The translations under genes were made by a program, and so were the position numbers. Below are positions 35,615-43,782 of a stretch of DNA of 64,000 nucleotides, piece after piece (the first letter of the stretch is position 1; each line of letters begins with the position of its first letter). The notes below the pieces were generated by a model. The model did not search any database, was not told the DNA's origin, and was given only the letters and a program-made list of their open reading frames with translations. This DNA comes from Bdellovibrionaceae bacterium UBA3535 (GTDB lineage: Bacteria; Bdellovibrionota; Bdellovibrionia; Bdellovibrionales; UBA840). The stretch spans positions 14,201-78,200 of the forward strand of contig DFOS01000022.1 of NCBI GenBank assembly GCA_002376845.1. The letters run 5' to 3'.

Positions 35615-35668
35615 GCAAAAATACTGTGATTCAGCTCATGCCGCAGTCCACATAAAGTATTTTTATGC
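35615..35668. promoter_or_regulatory. inverted repeat upstream of the S8 protease lipoprotein gene
   Basis: Arms AAAAATACT (35617-35625) and AGTATTTTT (35656-35664), 30 bases apart, with partial flanking extension GC/GC. It lies in the 232-bp AT-rich gap before the protease and is either an operator or the terminator of the EAL gene. The function is not established. Confidence 0.3.
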
Positions 35669-35739
35669 CTACATAAAAAAAATTCAATTTGTAAAAATCA
35701 CAGCCTCCCCCTAAAAAGATTATAGCTCGGGGGGGCTCT

Positions 35740-37542
35740 ATGAGAAAACCAATCTATATAAGTTTCGTCTTAGTTCTTTTAACTGCATGTGCGCAGCAAG
35801 AGAATCCACAACATAACAAAGAAAGAGAATTAGGTGCCATCGTCAGTGGCCTAAGCAGTGAGGATCAAGCCAAACTTGCATCTGAAAACATTGCTTACGA
35901 AAAAATCTCTGATATTGCAGATACCTATTGGGTAAAGGATATTCGCGCCGAAGAATTAGAATCCATTATAGATAATGAAAATATCATACAAAACCGTGAA
36001 GCGGTTTTTCCAGAGCCAGGTGGTAAACCCAAAACTGGTGAAGACTTATTAAATAAGTACGAGAATTCTTTAAGCAACGAGGATGGCGAGGAAGAACAAG
36101 CCCGAGTAGTACCGCCAAATTGTAATGAGACAGCACAACGTCCTATAGCGGTATTAAAAACATTAAGCCATCCCTACTCTTTGCGAATGAAGCTAGAAAG
36201 AGAGGATCAACCCAAACTGCTTGCCAGTGGGCTGCAAAGTGTTGATGCTAAAGACGCCATCAAAGAGCGCAGCTTAGTACGTGATGGCAATCTTAATCTT
36301 AAAACTCCGCAAGCTGTAGATGCCGCAGTTAAATACAAACTTCGCAAATCAGAAGAAGCAGCTACTGAGGAAGATGCCAATCTAAAATATTACTGGTTAG
36401 TAGATATGGGCGTAACCAAACCGCAACTGTTTGCAGGCCCAAAATTGGAAATGACTTTCCCTATTATAGGCTCCTACACATTGGGTTTGATCGTGCAAGA
36501 TCAATTTACCCAAGGTTGCGCCTACGATGTGATCGAAATCAAGCTAACTGCCAATCCAGAGCTAGTGGCGCTAAACTCAAGACCTAAAATTCGTCCCGAA
36601 AAAATCAAGGATTTCGTTCACCTAGATAAGCTAAACACCCTTTATCTTAGCGCCAACCAAAACGGTAAAGACACTGTCGTAGCTGTAATGGACTCTGGTG
36701 TAAATTACAATCACCCTTCACTAAGACCGAATATCTTAATGAATCCCAATGAAATACCTGGCAACGGTTTGGATGATGATGGTAATGGCCTAGCAGATGA
36801 CATTGTTGGTTATGATTTCGAAAACGAAGATGGCTACGCATTTGATGATGGTGGCCACGGCTCGCATGTTGCTGGCATTGCAGCCGGCGCTGATATAGGC
36901 ATAGCCAAGCAAGCTAAAATACTACCACTTAAAACAAGGAGTTTTCGCGACTTCCTAATGGGCATGGAATATGCGATCAAGCGCGGGGCAGATGTTATCA
37001 ATATGTCTTTTGGCTTTCCGGGAGCTGCGGCAGAACCAAAACTAGTCGCACTTACAAAGCAATATTTTCAAGCCTTAAATCAAAATAATGTGATAGTGGT
37101 GATGGCAGCTGGTAATGATACGTTAAATATAAATGTTACGGATTCTATACCGCAGAACATGCGTGAGCCCAACCAATTGGTTGTAGCAGCTATCACAGAG
37201 GATGATGTCATTACTTCGTACTCTAACTTCGGTGACCCTGCGGTGGACATTGCCACTTACGGAGGCTCTAGAAAAAAGGCCATTCAATCGGCTTCTTTAT
37301 ACGATGAGTTCGGTGTTTACTTCATCGGAATGAGCGGCACCTCAATGGCCTCACCGGTGGTAGCTGGGGCGGTAGCACTTGTTCGTCAAGTTTATCCCAA
37401 TATGCAACCAAAAGATGTGATTGCTATGATCAAAAAATCGTCTAGCTACAATGCCAATTTAAAAGGCAAAGTATCCAATGCTCGACAGCTCAATTTAGAA
37501 AACCTTCTTAGCACCATGGCTCCATCGCCATTGATGCTCTAA
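35740..37542 (+). CDS. subtilisin-family (S8) serine protease lipoprotein
   Basis: 600 residues. The lipobox LTAC places the lipidated cysteine at C17. Residues 30-92 resemble an I9-like inhibitory propeptide. A domain of about 140 residues follows (133-272: RPIAVLKTLSHPYSL to YTLGLIVQDQFTQGCAYDVI), which has PKD-like or Ig-like strand character and separates the propeptide from the catalytic domain. The triad is D318 (VVAVMDSG), H373 (GGHGSHVAG), S535 (MSGTSMASP), with oxyanion N459. A calcium-loop-like GNGLDDDGNGLADD lies at 341-354. A G7 run precedes ATG 35740. It is probably a surface or periplasmic protease. Confidence 0.92.
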   Translation: MRKPIYISFVLVLLTACAQQENPQHNKERELGAIVSGLSSEDQAKLASENIAYEKISDIADTYWVKDIRAEELESIIDNENIIQNREAVFPEPGGKPKTGEDLLNKYENSLSNEDGEEEQARVVPPNCNETAQRPIAVLKTLSHPYSLRMKLEREDQPKLLASGLQSVDAKDAIKERSLVRDGNLNLKTPQAVDAAVKYKLRKSEEAATEEDANLKYYWLVDMGVTKPQLFAGPKLEMTFPIIGSYTLGLIVQDQFTQGCAYDVIEIKLTANPELVALNSRPKIRPEKIKDFVHLDKLNTLYLSANQNGKDTVVAVMDSGVNYNHPSLRPNILMNPNEIPGNGLDDDGNGLADDIVGYDFENEDGYAFDDGGHGSHVAGIAAGADIGIAKQAKILPLKTRSFRDFLMGMEYAIKRGADVINMSFGFPGAAAEPKLVALTKQYFQALNQNNVIVVMAAGNDTLNINVTDSIPQNMREPNQLVVAAITEDDVITSYSNFGDPAVDIATYGGSRKKAIQSASLYDEFGVYFIGMSGTSMASPVVAGAVALVRQVYPNMQPKDVIAMIKKSSSYNANLKGKVSNARQLNLENLLSTMAPSPLML

Positions 37543-37580
37543 TAACTTGTGGTTTTTCATGCATACCAGTAAATTAAGGT

Positions 37581-39707
37581 ATGCATGAAATTTCCTTCTT
37601 AAAAGATTTAGCCTACATTCTAATCACTGCCGGACTGGTATCTCTTATATTTAAACGATTTCACCAACCAGTCATCGTCGGCTACCTAGTTGCAGGCTTT
37701 TTGATTGGCCCTAATTTCCAGTCTTTTTATAATGTTTCGTTAAGTAATATTCAATTATGGGCCGATATCGGCATTGTCTTTTTACTTTTCTCACTAGGTT
37801 TGGAGTTTTCCTTTAAAAAACTCATGAAGACAGGCATCTCCTCAGGAATTGCCGCCAGCATAGAGATCCCCATTCTCTTTTTTATCGGATATACATTTGG
37901 CTCGATTATGGAGTGGGATTATATTGCCAGAGTTTTTCTCGGCGGCATGTTATGCATTTCCTCTACGGCCATTATTTACCGCTCCTTTAATGAGCTCAAT
38001 CTAAGGGGAAGATCCTTTACCCACTTCGTATTTGGCGTATTAATTTTTGAAGACATTGTTGCCATTCTACTACTAGTTTTACTCCCGGCTTTTGCCGTAT
38101 CACAAAGTTTCAGTGGCTCGGCCTTATTTTTTCCTCTGGCAAAAATGATGGCGTTCATTATTTTGTGGTTTGTGGTGGGTATTTTTATGCTTCCCTCACT
38201 CTTTCGTAAAATCAAAAAACTTGCCGATGATGAACTCTATGTACTTCTTAGCCTAGGATTGTGCTTTGCCATGGTTGCTTTTTCCGTGTACGTCGGCTTT
38301 TCAGCCGCCCTTGGAGCCTTTGTTATGGGCTCACTACTGGCAGAGACAGAGGAAAAAGAGCGCATTCGCAAAGTATTTCGCCCAATACGCAATTTATTTG
38401 CCGCAATTTTCTTTGTTTCCATCGGTATGTTGATCGCACCAGATATTATACGTGAACATATACTCAGTATCTTGGTGCTATCTTTTTTAGTACTAGTAGG
38501 AAAAACTTTGGGCCTATTACTAGGCTCCCTTGTAGCAGGGCAAACCGTTGGCAATGCTATTTTATCCGCCTCTAGTATGGCGCAAATCGGTGAGTTCTCA
38601 TTTATACTGGCTAAGCTAGGGGTCACAAAAGGCCTGGTAAATGAAGAGGTCTTCCCCATTATTGTTGCCGTTGCCATTATTACCACTTTTATCACACCCT
38701 ACTGGATTAAAACGGGTATTCGTCTATCCGACTCTAGTGAGAGCTGGATGCCGCCAAAAATCAAAATTTTTCTGGCCCGATATGATTCATTTTTTCATTA
38801 TTTATCGTCACAAGGCCAGTGGATGAAAAACATCCAAATGCTATTTTTTCGCATGCTGGTTTTTTCTGTAATTACTTTTTTTATTTTCCTTATTACCAAG
38901 TACATTCAAGACCGCATAAACCTGTCCAATACCATTAGTATACTTGCCGCGCTCCTGACTTCCGCCCCTTTTATCTGGGCGATGCTATTTAAAAAAAGCA
39001 ATCTAGAAGGCTATTTAGAAAATATTATTTTTTCCATGCGATTGGTTTACACTTTGTTTTTCGTCTTAGGACTGTGCTCCCTGTTTTTTATTCCTCTACA
39101 AGGTTACTTGGTTGTGCTTTCCCTACTAGGCCTATTTCTGATGTATTACTACTCAAAGTATTTGTCTCGCTACTACCAGTGGTACGAAAAAAGATTTTAC
39201 CGCAACTACCATGGGCCGCAACCAAAGAAAAAGGTGGAGATTGCTCCCTGGGACATTCATATCTCTGATTTCGAAGTTTCCCCTTTTGCCGCAGTTTTAG
39301 GTAAAAGCCTTGGGGAGCTCAATATTCGTAACCGCTTTGGCGTAACCGTGGCCTCTATTAAGCGCGGAGATATCAATATCTTTGCTCCCTCTGCAAAAGA
39401 GATGCTTTTTCCCCACGATCGTCTCTCCTTAATTGGTGGTGATAAGGAAATCATGCATTTTAAAGAGGAAATCCTAGATCCTGAAATTCATGCAAGCAAC
39501 AATGAGGAACAAAGCTTACAAAAGACATTGGTTTCAGAAGATTTGCACAACAAATCCATACAAGAAGCAAAAATCCGACAGATTCATGGCGGTATAATTG
39601 TTGGAATAGAAAGAGAGGATCAGCGAATCTTTAATCCGACCCCCGATTTTGTTTTGCAATCGGGGGACCTAATGTGGCTATTAATTCAAACGAAACGAAC
39701 GAATTAA
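37581..39707 (+). CDS. Kef-type CPA2 cation/proton antiporter with C-terminal RCK_C domains
   Basis: 708 residues. Residues 1-390 form the Na+/H+ exchanger domain with GYLVAGFLIGPNF near 34-46, DIGIVFLLFSLGLEFSFKK near 62-80, and VFGVLIFEDIVAILLL near 148-163, which has the ED pair of the ion site. Four or five additional helices follow (to about 535). The C-terminus has two RCK_C-like (TrkA_C) modules: SPFAAVLGKSLGELNIRNRF onward and INQ-like GGIIVGIEREDQRIFNPTPD to the end. No Rossmann TrkA_N domain is present, so regulation by NAD(H) is unlikely. It mediates K+ or Na+ efflux. It overlaps the convergent protease gene by 4 bp. Confidence 0.9.
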   Translation: MHEISFLKDLAYILITAGLVSLIFKRFHQPVIVGYLVAGFLIGPNFQSFYNVSLSNIQLWADIGIVFLLFSLGLEFSFKKLMKTGISSGIAASIEIPILFFIGYTFGSIMEWDYIARVFLGGMLCISSTAIIYRSFNELNLRGRSFTHFVFGVLIFEDIVAILLLVLLPAFAVSQSFSGSALFFPLAKMMAFIILWFVVGIFMLPSLFRKIKKLADDELYVLLSLGLCFAMVAFSVYVGFSAALGAFVMGSLLAETEEKERIRKVFRPIRNLFAAIFFVSIGMLIAPDIIREHILSILVLSFLVLVGKTLGLLLGSLVAGQTVGNAILSASSMAQIGEFSFILAKLGVTKGLVNEEVFPIIVAVAIITTFITPYWIKTGIRLSDSSESWMPPKIKIFLARYDSFFHYLSSQGQWMKNIQMLFFRMLVFSVITFFIFLITKYIQDRINLSNTISILAALLTSAPFIWAMLFKKSNLEGYLENIIFSMRLVYTLFFVLGLCSLFFIPLQGYLVVLSLLGLFLMYYYSKYLSRYYQWYEKRFYRNYHGPQPKKKVEIAPWDIHISDFEVSPFAAVLGKSLGELNIRNRFGVTVASIKRGDINIFAPSAKEMLFPHDRLSLIGGDKEIMHFKEEILDPEIHASNNEEQSLQKTLVSEDLHNKSIQEAKIRQIHGGIIVGIEREDQRIFNPTPDFVLQSGDLMWLLIQTKRTN

Positions 39708-41161
39708 TTTTCTAGTGATTTTTCTACTGCTTGAAATACATCTACAACACCAAATCCGTAGGTATTGTTCGGAATTGCACTAAGAGCTTCTCCGCAAGAT
39801 CTCGTGGCTTTTTTCTCCGTTGCGGAGCTCATAATAAGCCCTGCTGTTCTGCTAACATCTCCTTGCAACTCCGGTTGGATGGACCACATAAGAGCCACTT
39901 GCCCTGCTACATGGGGACCTGCCATGGACGTTCCACTCCAGCCCCATTGAGCATATTGTTTGCCCGGGACGGCAGATCGAATATTAACTCCTGGAGCAAC
40001 CACGTTTGGACCAATTCTGCCGTTAAAGGCTGATGGACCACGCGAAGAAAAGCCAGCAATTCTATCATAACGGTGATCATAGGCACCTACCGACAGAACA
40101 TGCTCCGTATTGTGAGCTGGCGCATTGGCAATGCTGGAGCATGCAGGACCTTCATTGCCTGCAGAAACCACAACCATGATCCCCACATCCTTTAGGCGCT
40201 TTAAAACAGGAATGAATTCATCTCCTGCACAGCCCTCCGAGGCAGGGCAGCCCCAAGAATTGTTAATTACATCGGCGGCCAATTCAACTTTCGCATCTTT
40301 AAATTTATCGGCACCGTAGGCATAAGGTGCAAAAAAGAATTCAAAACACTCAATATAGCGGGCCGGAGTACCAAATCCATTATCCATATTACGGCAACCT
40401 ATCCACTTGGCCCTAGGAGCAACACCTATTTGATTGATACCATGATCATCACCGACAACAGTTCCTAAGGTATGAGTACCATGTCCATTATCATCACATG
40501 GTGCTTGCGCTTTAGCGCCACAACGGTTGCTACTCGCGTTTTTATGAATGGCATCATGCCAATTGTAGTTATGGTCCACGCCGTCTTTTGAATAGCCTCG
40601 GTACTGCTTAATAAGAGCGGGATGATTCCACTCAATGCCGGTATCCTGTCCAGCAACAACAATGCCTTCGCCTCGTTTATTGTATTTGTCCCATACTTTT
40701 TTAACGCCAATATATTCTAGGCTAGATTCAACGCCAAACGAGCCTACGGACTTTTGAAACGGCGGCAGACTTTCAATTTCTGGGTTAGCAGAAATTCTTC
40801 TTACCTTTTCATTGCGTAGTAAATCGCGAACAATATGAATATTCGAATCATAAACGGCAATCATATTGGTAATATAGTAAGAGGTATATTCAAGGTTAGC
40901 CTTATCCAATTGCTGACGAACTTCAAACTGTGTGCGACGGGCATGCCAAGTGAGAATTTCATACATGCGTTGGTGCTTAAGTTTTTTATCAGCAATCAAG
41001 TCCGTTTCACTTAGATCGGCCTCATCTAAAAAAACTAGTATGGGAACTTCTTGCTCCGATTTACTATGCAAGAGTTGCCAAACCAAAGGATCCACTTTTT
41101 CAGATTGGGAAAAAGCTGGAACTGCTAATAAAAACAACAATAATGATAAAATAATTTTCAT
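39704..41161 (-). CDS. subtilisin-family (S8) serine protease, exported
   Basis: 485 residues from ATG 41161, preceded by GGGGGGACT; the frame extends further upstream without a ribosome binding site. The signal peptide is MKIILSLLLFLLAVPAFSQ. An I9-like propeptide spans about 35-125 (VPILVFLDEADLSE and RNEKVRRISANPEIESLPPF). The triad, numbered from this start, is D173 (VVAGQDTG), H227 (NGHGTHTLG), S412 (GWSGTSMAGP), with oxyanion N336. The layout resembles bacillopeptidase F-type enzymes. Several cysteines in the catalytic domain suggest disulfides. With the type II system in the window it is a plausible substrate, but no direct evidence shows that. Confidence 0.93.
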   Translation of the reverse strand: MKIILSLLLFLLAVPAFSQSEKVDPLVWQLLHSKSEQEVPILVFLDEADLSETDLIADKKLKHQRMYEILTWHARRTQFEVRQQLDKANLEYTSYYITNMIAVYDSNIHIVRDLLRNEKVRRISANPEIESLPPFQKSVGSFGVESSLEYIGVKKVWDKYNKRGEGIVVAGQDTGIEWNHPALIKQYRGYSKDGVDHNYNWHDAIHKNASSNRCGAKAQAPCDDNGHGTHTLGTVVGDDHGINQIGVAPRAKWIGCRNMDNGFGTPARYIECFEFFFAPYAYGADKFKDAKVELAADVINNSWGCPASEGCAGDEFIPVLKRLKDVGIMVVVSAGNEGPACSSIANAPAHNTEHVLSVGAYDHRYDRIAGFSSRGPSAFNGRIGPNVVAPGVNIRSAVPGKQYAQWGWSGTSMAGPHVAGQVALMWSIQPELQGDVSRTAGLIMSSATEKKATRSCGEALSAIPNNTYGFGVVDVFQAVEKSLEN

Positions 41162-41319
41162 AGTCCCCCCATAAGACAAGTGATATTCCCCCGTTCTTTT
41201 TAGCGGGTCAATAAAAGCTGTATACTTAGCACAAAATGACACCAATCTACGGCAGACTTCTAAGAATTGAATTTTACATCAAAATTGCCTATTCTGCCCA
41301 AGATTGAAGGAGAATGAAC

Positions 41320-41667
41320 ATGAGCGATTACAAAGTCGATATAATCAATCACCTACCCCATATCCATCCCGAATATGTGGGCTCTTTGCCAGAATCCATG
41401 GAAATCATCGATGTTCGCAGCGAAGAGGAATACCATAGTGAATTGGGCCATATTAAAGGCAGTAAACTAATCACCAAGGGCCCTGAATTAGAAGAATATT
41501 TAAAGCAATGCGGTCCTGATAAAGAGATTCTTTTTGTATGTCGCTCCGGTAAGCGTAGCGGCGACATGACCCATTATTGTCATAACGAATTGGGCATGAA
41601 AAACACCTATAATATGACTGGTGGAATGCTGCTGTGGAACCAACTAGAATTTCCCATATTGAGATAG
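41320..41667 (+). CDS. rhodanese-domain protein
   Basis: 115 residues; ATG 41320 is 7 bp after AAGGAG, while the earlier ATG at 41314 is too close. A single rhodanese domain: MEIIDVRSEEEYHSELGHIK near residues 27-46 and active-site loop FVCRSGKRSG with C74. The loop CRSGKR fits a sulfurtransferase of the GlpE/PspE class. No signal peptide, so cytoplasmic. The closing sequence NMTGGMLLWNQLEFPI is typical. It is monocistronic, with 103 bp to the next gene. Confidence 0.9.
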   Translation: MSDYKVDIINHLPHIHPEYVGSLPESMEIIDVRSEEEYHSELGHIKGSKLITKGPELEEYLKQCGPDKEILFVCRSGKRSGDMTHYCHNELGMKNTYNMTGGMLLWNQLEFPILR

Positions 41668-41769
41668 CCTCCATATCTTAGTTTGATACGTTTACCGGAC
41701 TATGCTGGCAATAAAAGTCTAGCAATGTTAAGCTGGTAAGAAGCATGTACGTTAACGATGGTGGTATAT

Positions 41770-42114
41770 ATGACGGAAATATTCAAAGTTCTAAATCAAT
41801 ATAAAGAAAATATTCCTTATAATGTTCCCTATGTAATTTTAATTAATGAAAAAATCGTACATGCTTCTAGTCCTATTAAGAAGCTATTTAAGCAGGATCC
41901 CACAGGTATGGATATGGGTACCTTTATGACCGCTGATGATAAGAAAATTCTATCGGAAAGAGGCCATCTAAGTGAGGGCGAGAATCAGCAATTTTGGAAA
42001 ATTGGCAACCAAATCATCCAAACTCAGGTGGATATTAAAAACAAGGCCTTCGACACGCAAATCATCAGCCTTGTCTTACTAAAAGCAGCACAGCTGCAGG
42101 CTTCCGCTGCTTAG
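41770..42114 (+). CDS. small protein of unknown function, PAS-like composition
   Basis: 114 residues from ATG 41770, a few bases after a GGTGG stretch; an ATG at 41758 in the same frame is an alternative. Sequence MTEIFKVLNQYKENIPYNVP and YVILINEKIVHASSPIKKLF looks like the opening of a PAS-type fold, with strand, strand, helix and then a strand-rich second half (FWKIGNQIIQTQVDIKNKAF). I do not recognise a definite family. The gene is convergent with its neighbour and overlaps its stop by 4 bp. Confidence 0.6.
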   Translation: MTEIFKVLNQYKENIPYNVPYVILINEKIVHASSPIKKLFKQDPTGMDMGTFMTADDKKILSERGHLSEGENQQFWKIGNQIIQTQVDIKNKAFDTQIISLVLLKAAQLQASAA

Positions 42115-42584
42115 TCGATGGATAACAGACTACAACGAGTATCTTCTGTCCAGTATTGCACGCCTTCTGGCCCGCGGCTTCTGTAATCAATGAGCGAGGC
42201 AAAATAAAGGTAGTCCCCTTCGATTTCCATACTTCCTCTGCCCGCAGCTTGCAGTGAGCGCAACCCGCTATTATCGCGACCTACCATGCGCACATCGTAG
42301 GCCAGATAATCCATGACATCATCCTGCCAATCAAAGCGCTCATAAGCCCTTACATTCCAACGAGCATTGCCCGTTTGCCGCACACTTTGCTTGCCATAGA
42401 CAAATTTATTGCCATTTACCCACATGGAGGAACAATCTTGCTGCTCAATTTGCCAACGAACAACATCTGTTTGACCGTTGGGCAGATTACAGGTGCCGCG
42501 CCAAAGACCACTAAAATCGGTGCAATCAGCTGCAGATAAGGGAAAAGCAAAAAAGATAAGAAAGAGAAAAGAAAGATACTTCAT
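42111..42584 (-). CDS. exported protein of unknown function
   Basis: 157 residues from ATG 42584, preceded by a six-G run. The signal peptide MKYLSFLFLIFFAFPLSAAD is probably cut after SAA. The mature chain has cysteines in pairs (DCTDFSGLWRGTC, DCSS, TRCSLL) that may form two disulfides. It is strand-rich with lipocalin-like alternation: SGLWRGTCNLPNGQTDVVRW, KQSVRQTGNARWNVRAYERF, GSMEIEGDYLYFASLIDYRS. A small beta-barrel in the periplasm is the best description. No family is recognised. Confidence 0.62.
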   Translation of the reverse strand: MKYLSFLFLIFFAFPLSAADCTDFSGLWRGTCNLPNGQTDVVRWQIEQQDCSSMWVNGNKFVYGKQSVRQTGNARWNVRAYERFDWQDDVMDYLAYDVRMVGRDNSGLRSLQAAGRGSMEIEGDYLYFASLIDYRSRGPEGVQYWTEDTRCSLLSID

Positions 42585-42674
42585 GAAACCCCCCAAATAT
42601 AGCTGCGATCATAGGGCTTATGGATGGTAACATCAATCAAATGCCAATAATGCTGCGCAATGAGCAAGCATGGC

Positions 42675-42826
42675 AAAGTGCTCCCTTTTATTGTTGATAG
42701 ATCCTTATAAAGGATTGCAGCAGCCTAGTTTTTAGCAAAAACTCTAGGCTTTCTCTAAAATCCGTAGCAAACCAATAAAATCACTAGTTTTTTCTTAATA
42801 CCAACAACATCAAAAGGGAGCAGTTT
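42675..42826. repeat. 152-bp terminal-inverted-repeat element, copy 1 (MITE-like)
   Basis: Begins AAAGTGCTCCCTTTT and ends AAAAGGGAGCAGTTT, 15-bp terminal inverted repeats with one mismatch. Internal hairpins are ATCCTT/AAGGAT and GCCTAG/CTAGGC. It is in the same orientation as copy 2 (43576-43727) and differs from it at 5 of 152 positions by direct comparison. Its right end lies 7 bp from the stop of the HTH gene. It has no coding capacity. Confidence 0.85.
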
Positions 42827-42833
42827 GGAAAGC

Positions 42834-43136
42834 TTAGGATACTTTCAACTTATAATTAGGATTAATTTTAGCATAAAGCTTTAACAGCTTATCTGTACTA
42901 AACTTATCGATTCTATGATTAAAAATACGGCTCATATCTGCCTTTGTAATTTCTAGATATTCCGCCATTTCTATATCTTTCATTTGCTTCTTCTGCGCAT
43001 ACTTTAAAAGTTCCTGGCAAATTTTAAAACGAAATCGATCTAGCTCTTTAGCATCAGGGGCAAGCATTTTAAAGCCGTCTACTTTTTCAAGTTTTTCACG
43101 CATTTTTTTTAGCTTACTTTTATCAGGGAAACTCAT
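42834..43136 (-). CDS. HTH protein, putative antitoxin of a toxin-antitoxin pair
   Basis: 100 residues. The C-terminal half carries an XRE-like helix-turn-helix (IEMAEYLEITKADMSRIFNH, about 58-77) of the kind found in HigA-type antitoxins (HTH_37-like). The N-terminal half is helical and charged, a plausible toxin-wrapping part. Its start overlaps the stop of the upstream 99-residue gene as ATGA, giving the toxin-first order of higBA systems. A palindrome that could be its operator lies in the promoter (43451-43474). The pair is enclosed by two copies of a 152-bp element. Confidence 0.72.
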   Translation of the reverse strand: MSFPDKSKLKKMREKLEKVDGFKMLAPDAKELDRFRFKICQELLKYAQKKQMKDIEMAEYLEITKADMSRIFNHRIDKFSTDKLLKLYAKINPNYKLKVS

Positions 43137-43432
43137 TTTAACTTCCTCCTATGTGCATTAACAACACCGATATACAGTTCATTATCTTGTAGCAACCAAA
43201 CAAGCTTATAGGCCTTTTCATTAACAATAAGATTATCTGTAACAAAATACTCATAGTCTCCGTCTCTTACCTGCACAGGAAATATTCCCTGGTCCAGAAG
43301 TTTTACGAGACTAAGAATCAATTCATCATTGATAGACTTGCTATGCTTTATCTCGTAATGCGGATCTATAATTACTTTAGTAATACGTCGCCCATTCACC
43401 TCTATATTGATGTCGTATTCTCGCCGCTTCAT
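43133..43432 (-). CDS. putative toxin of a toxin-antitoxin pair
   Basis: 99 residues, basic and strand-rich: MKRREYDINIEVNGRRITKV, DPHYEIKHSKSINDELILSL, YFVTDNLIVNEKAYKLVWLL, ending ELYIGVVNAHRRK. The size, basic charge, histidine-rich centre and C-terminal RR fit a small RelE/HigB- or MqsR-like RNase, but I cannot assign a named family. ATG 43432 lies only 9 bp from a consensus -10 box, so the mRNA may be leaderless; no ribosome binding site is visible. The antitoxin-like HTH gene overlaps by 4 bp. Confidence 0.6.
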   Translation of the reverse strand: MKRREYDINIEVNGRRITKVIIDPHYEIKHSKSINDELILSLVKLLDQGIFPVQVRDGDYEYFVTDNLIVNEKAYKLVWLLQDNELYIGVVNAHRRKLK

Positions 43433-43441
43433 CCAGGCTTA

Positions 43442-43474
43442 ATTATAACTTAAGTTGTCTTATATGACAACTTA
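43442..43474 (-). promoter_or_regulatory. promoter and palindromic operator of the TA-like pair
   Basis: On the minus strand, -35 TTGTCA (43470-43465) and -10 TATAAT (43447-43442) are 17 bp apart. An inverted repeat TAAGTTGTC/GACAACTTA with a 6-bp spacer (43451-43474) covers the -35 box and most of the spacer, where a bound repressor would block RNA polymerase. This is the expected site of autorepression by the antitoxin. Confidence 0.7.
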
Positions 43475-43575
43475 TATGTGGTTGCAAATTATGATCAATC
43501 CAGAGTGATATAGGCGCAAATTTAACGAATTGCCATTATATTTGATCTGAGGGTATTTTTAGGAGAATTTTATTA

Positions 43576-43727
43576 AAACTGCTCCCTTTTATTGTTGATA
43601 GATCCTTATAAAGGATTGCAGCCGCCTAGTTTTTAGCAAAAATTCTAGGCTTTCTCTAAAAGCCGTAGCAAATCAATAAAATCACTAGTTTTTTCTTAAT
43701 ACCAACAACATCAAAAGGGAGCAGTTT
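43576..43727. repeat. 152-bp terminal-inverted-repeat element, copy 2 (MITE-like)
   Basis: Perfect 15-bp terminal inverted repeats: AAACTGCTCCCTTTT at the left and AAAAGGGAGCAGTTT at the right. The interior is identical to copy 1 except for four substitutions, plus one in the left terminus. It lies between the TA promoter and menB, ending 55 bp before the menB start, and may contribute to menB transcription. I saw no clear target-site duplication. Confidence 0.88.
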
Positions 43728-43782
43728 GTTTACATTAGCCTAAAAAGGCTTTAGTCTCTGGCAACAAAACCCTGGAGCTAGT

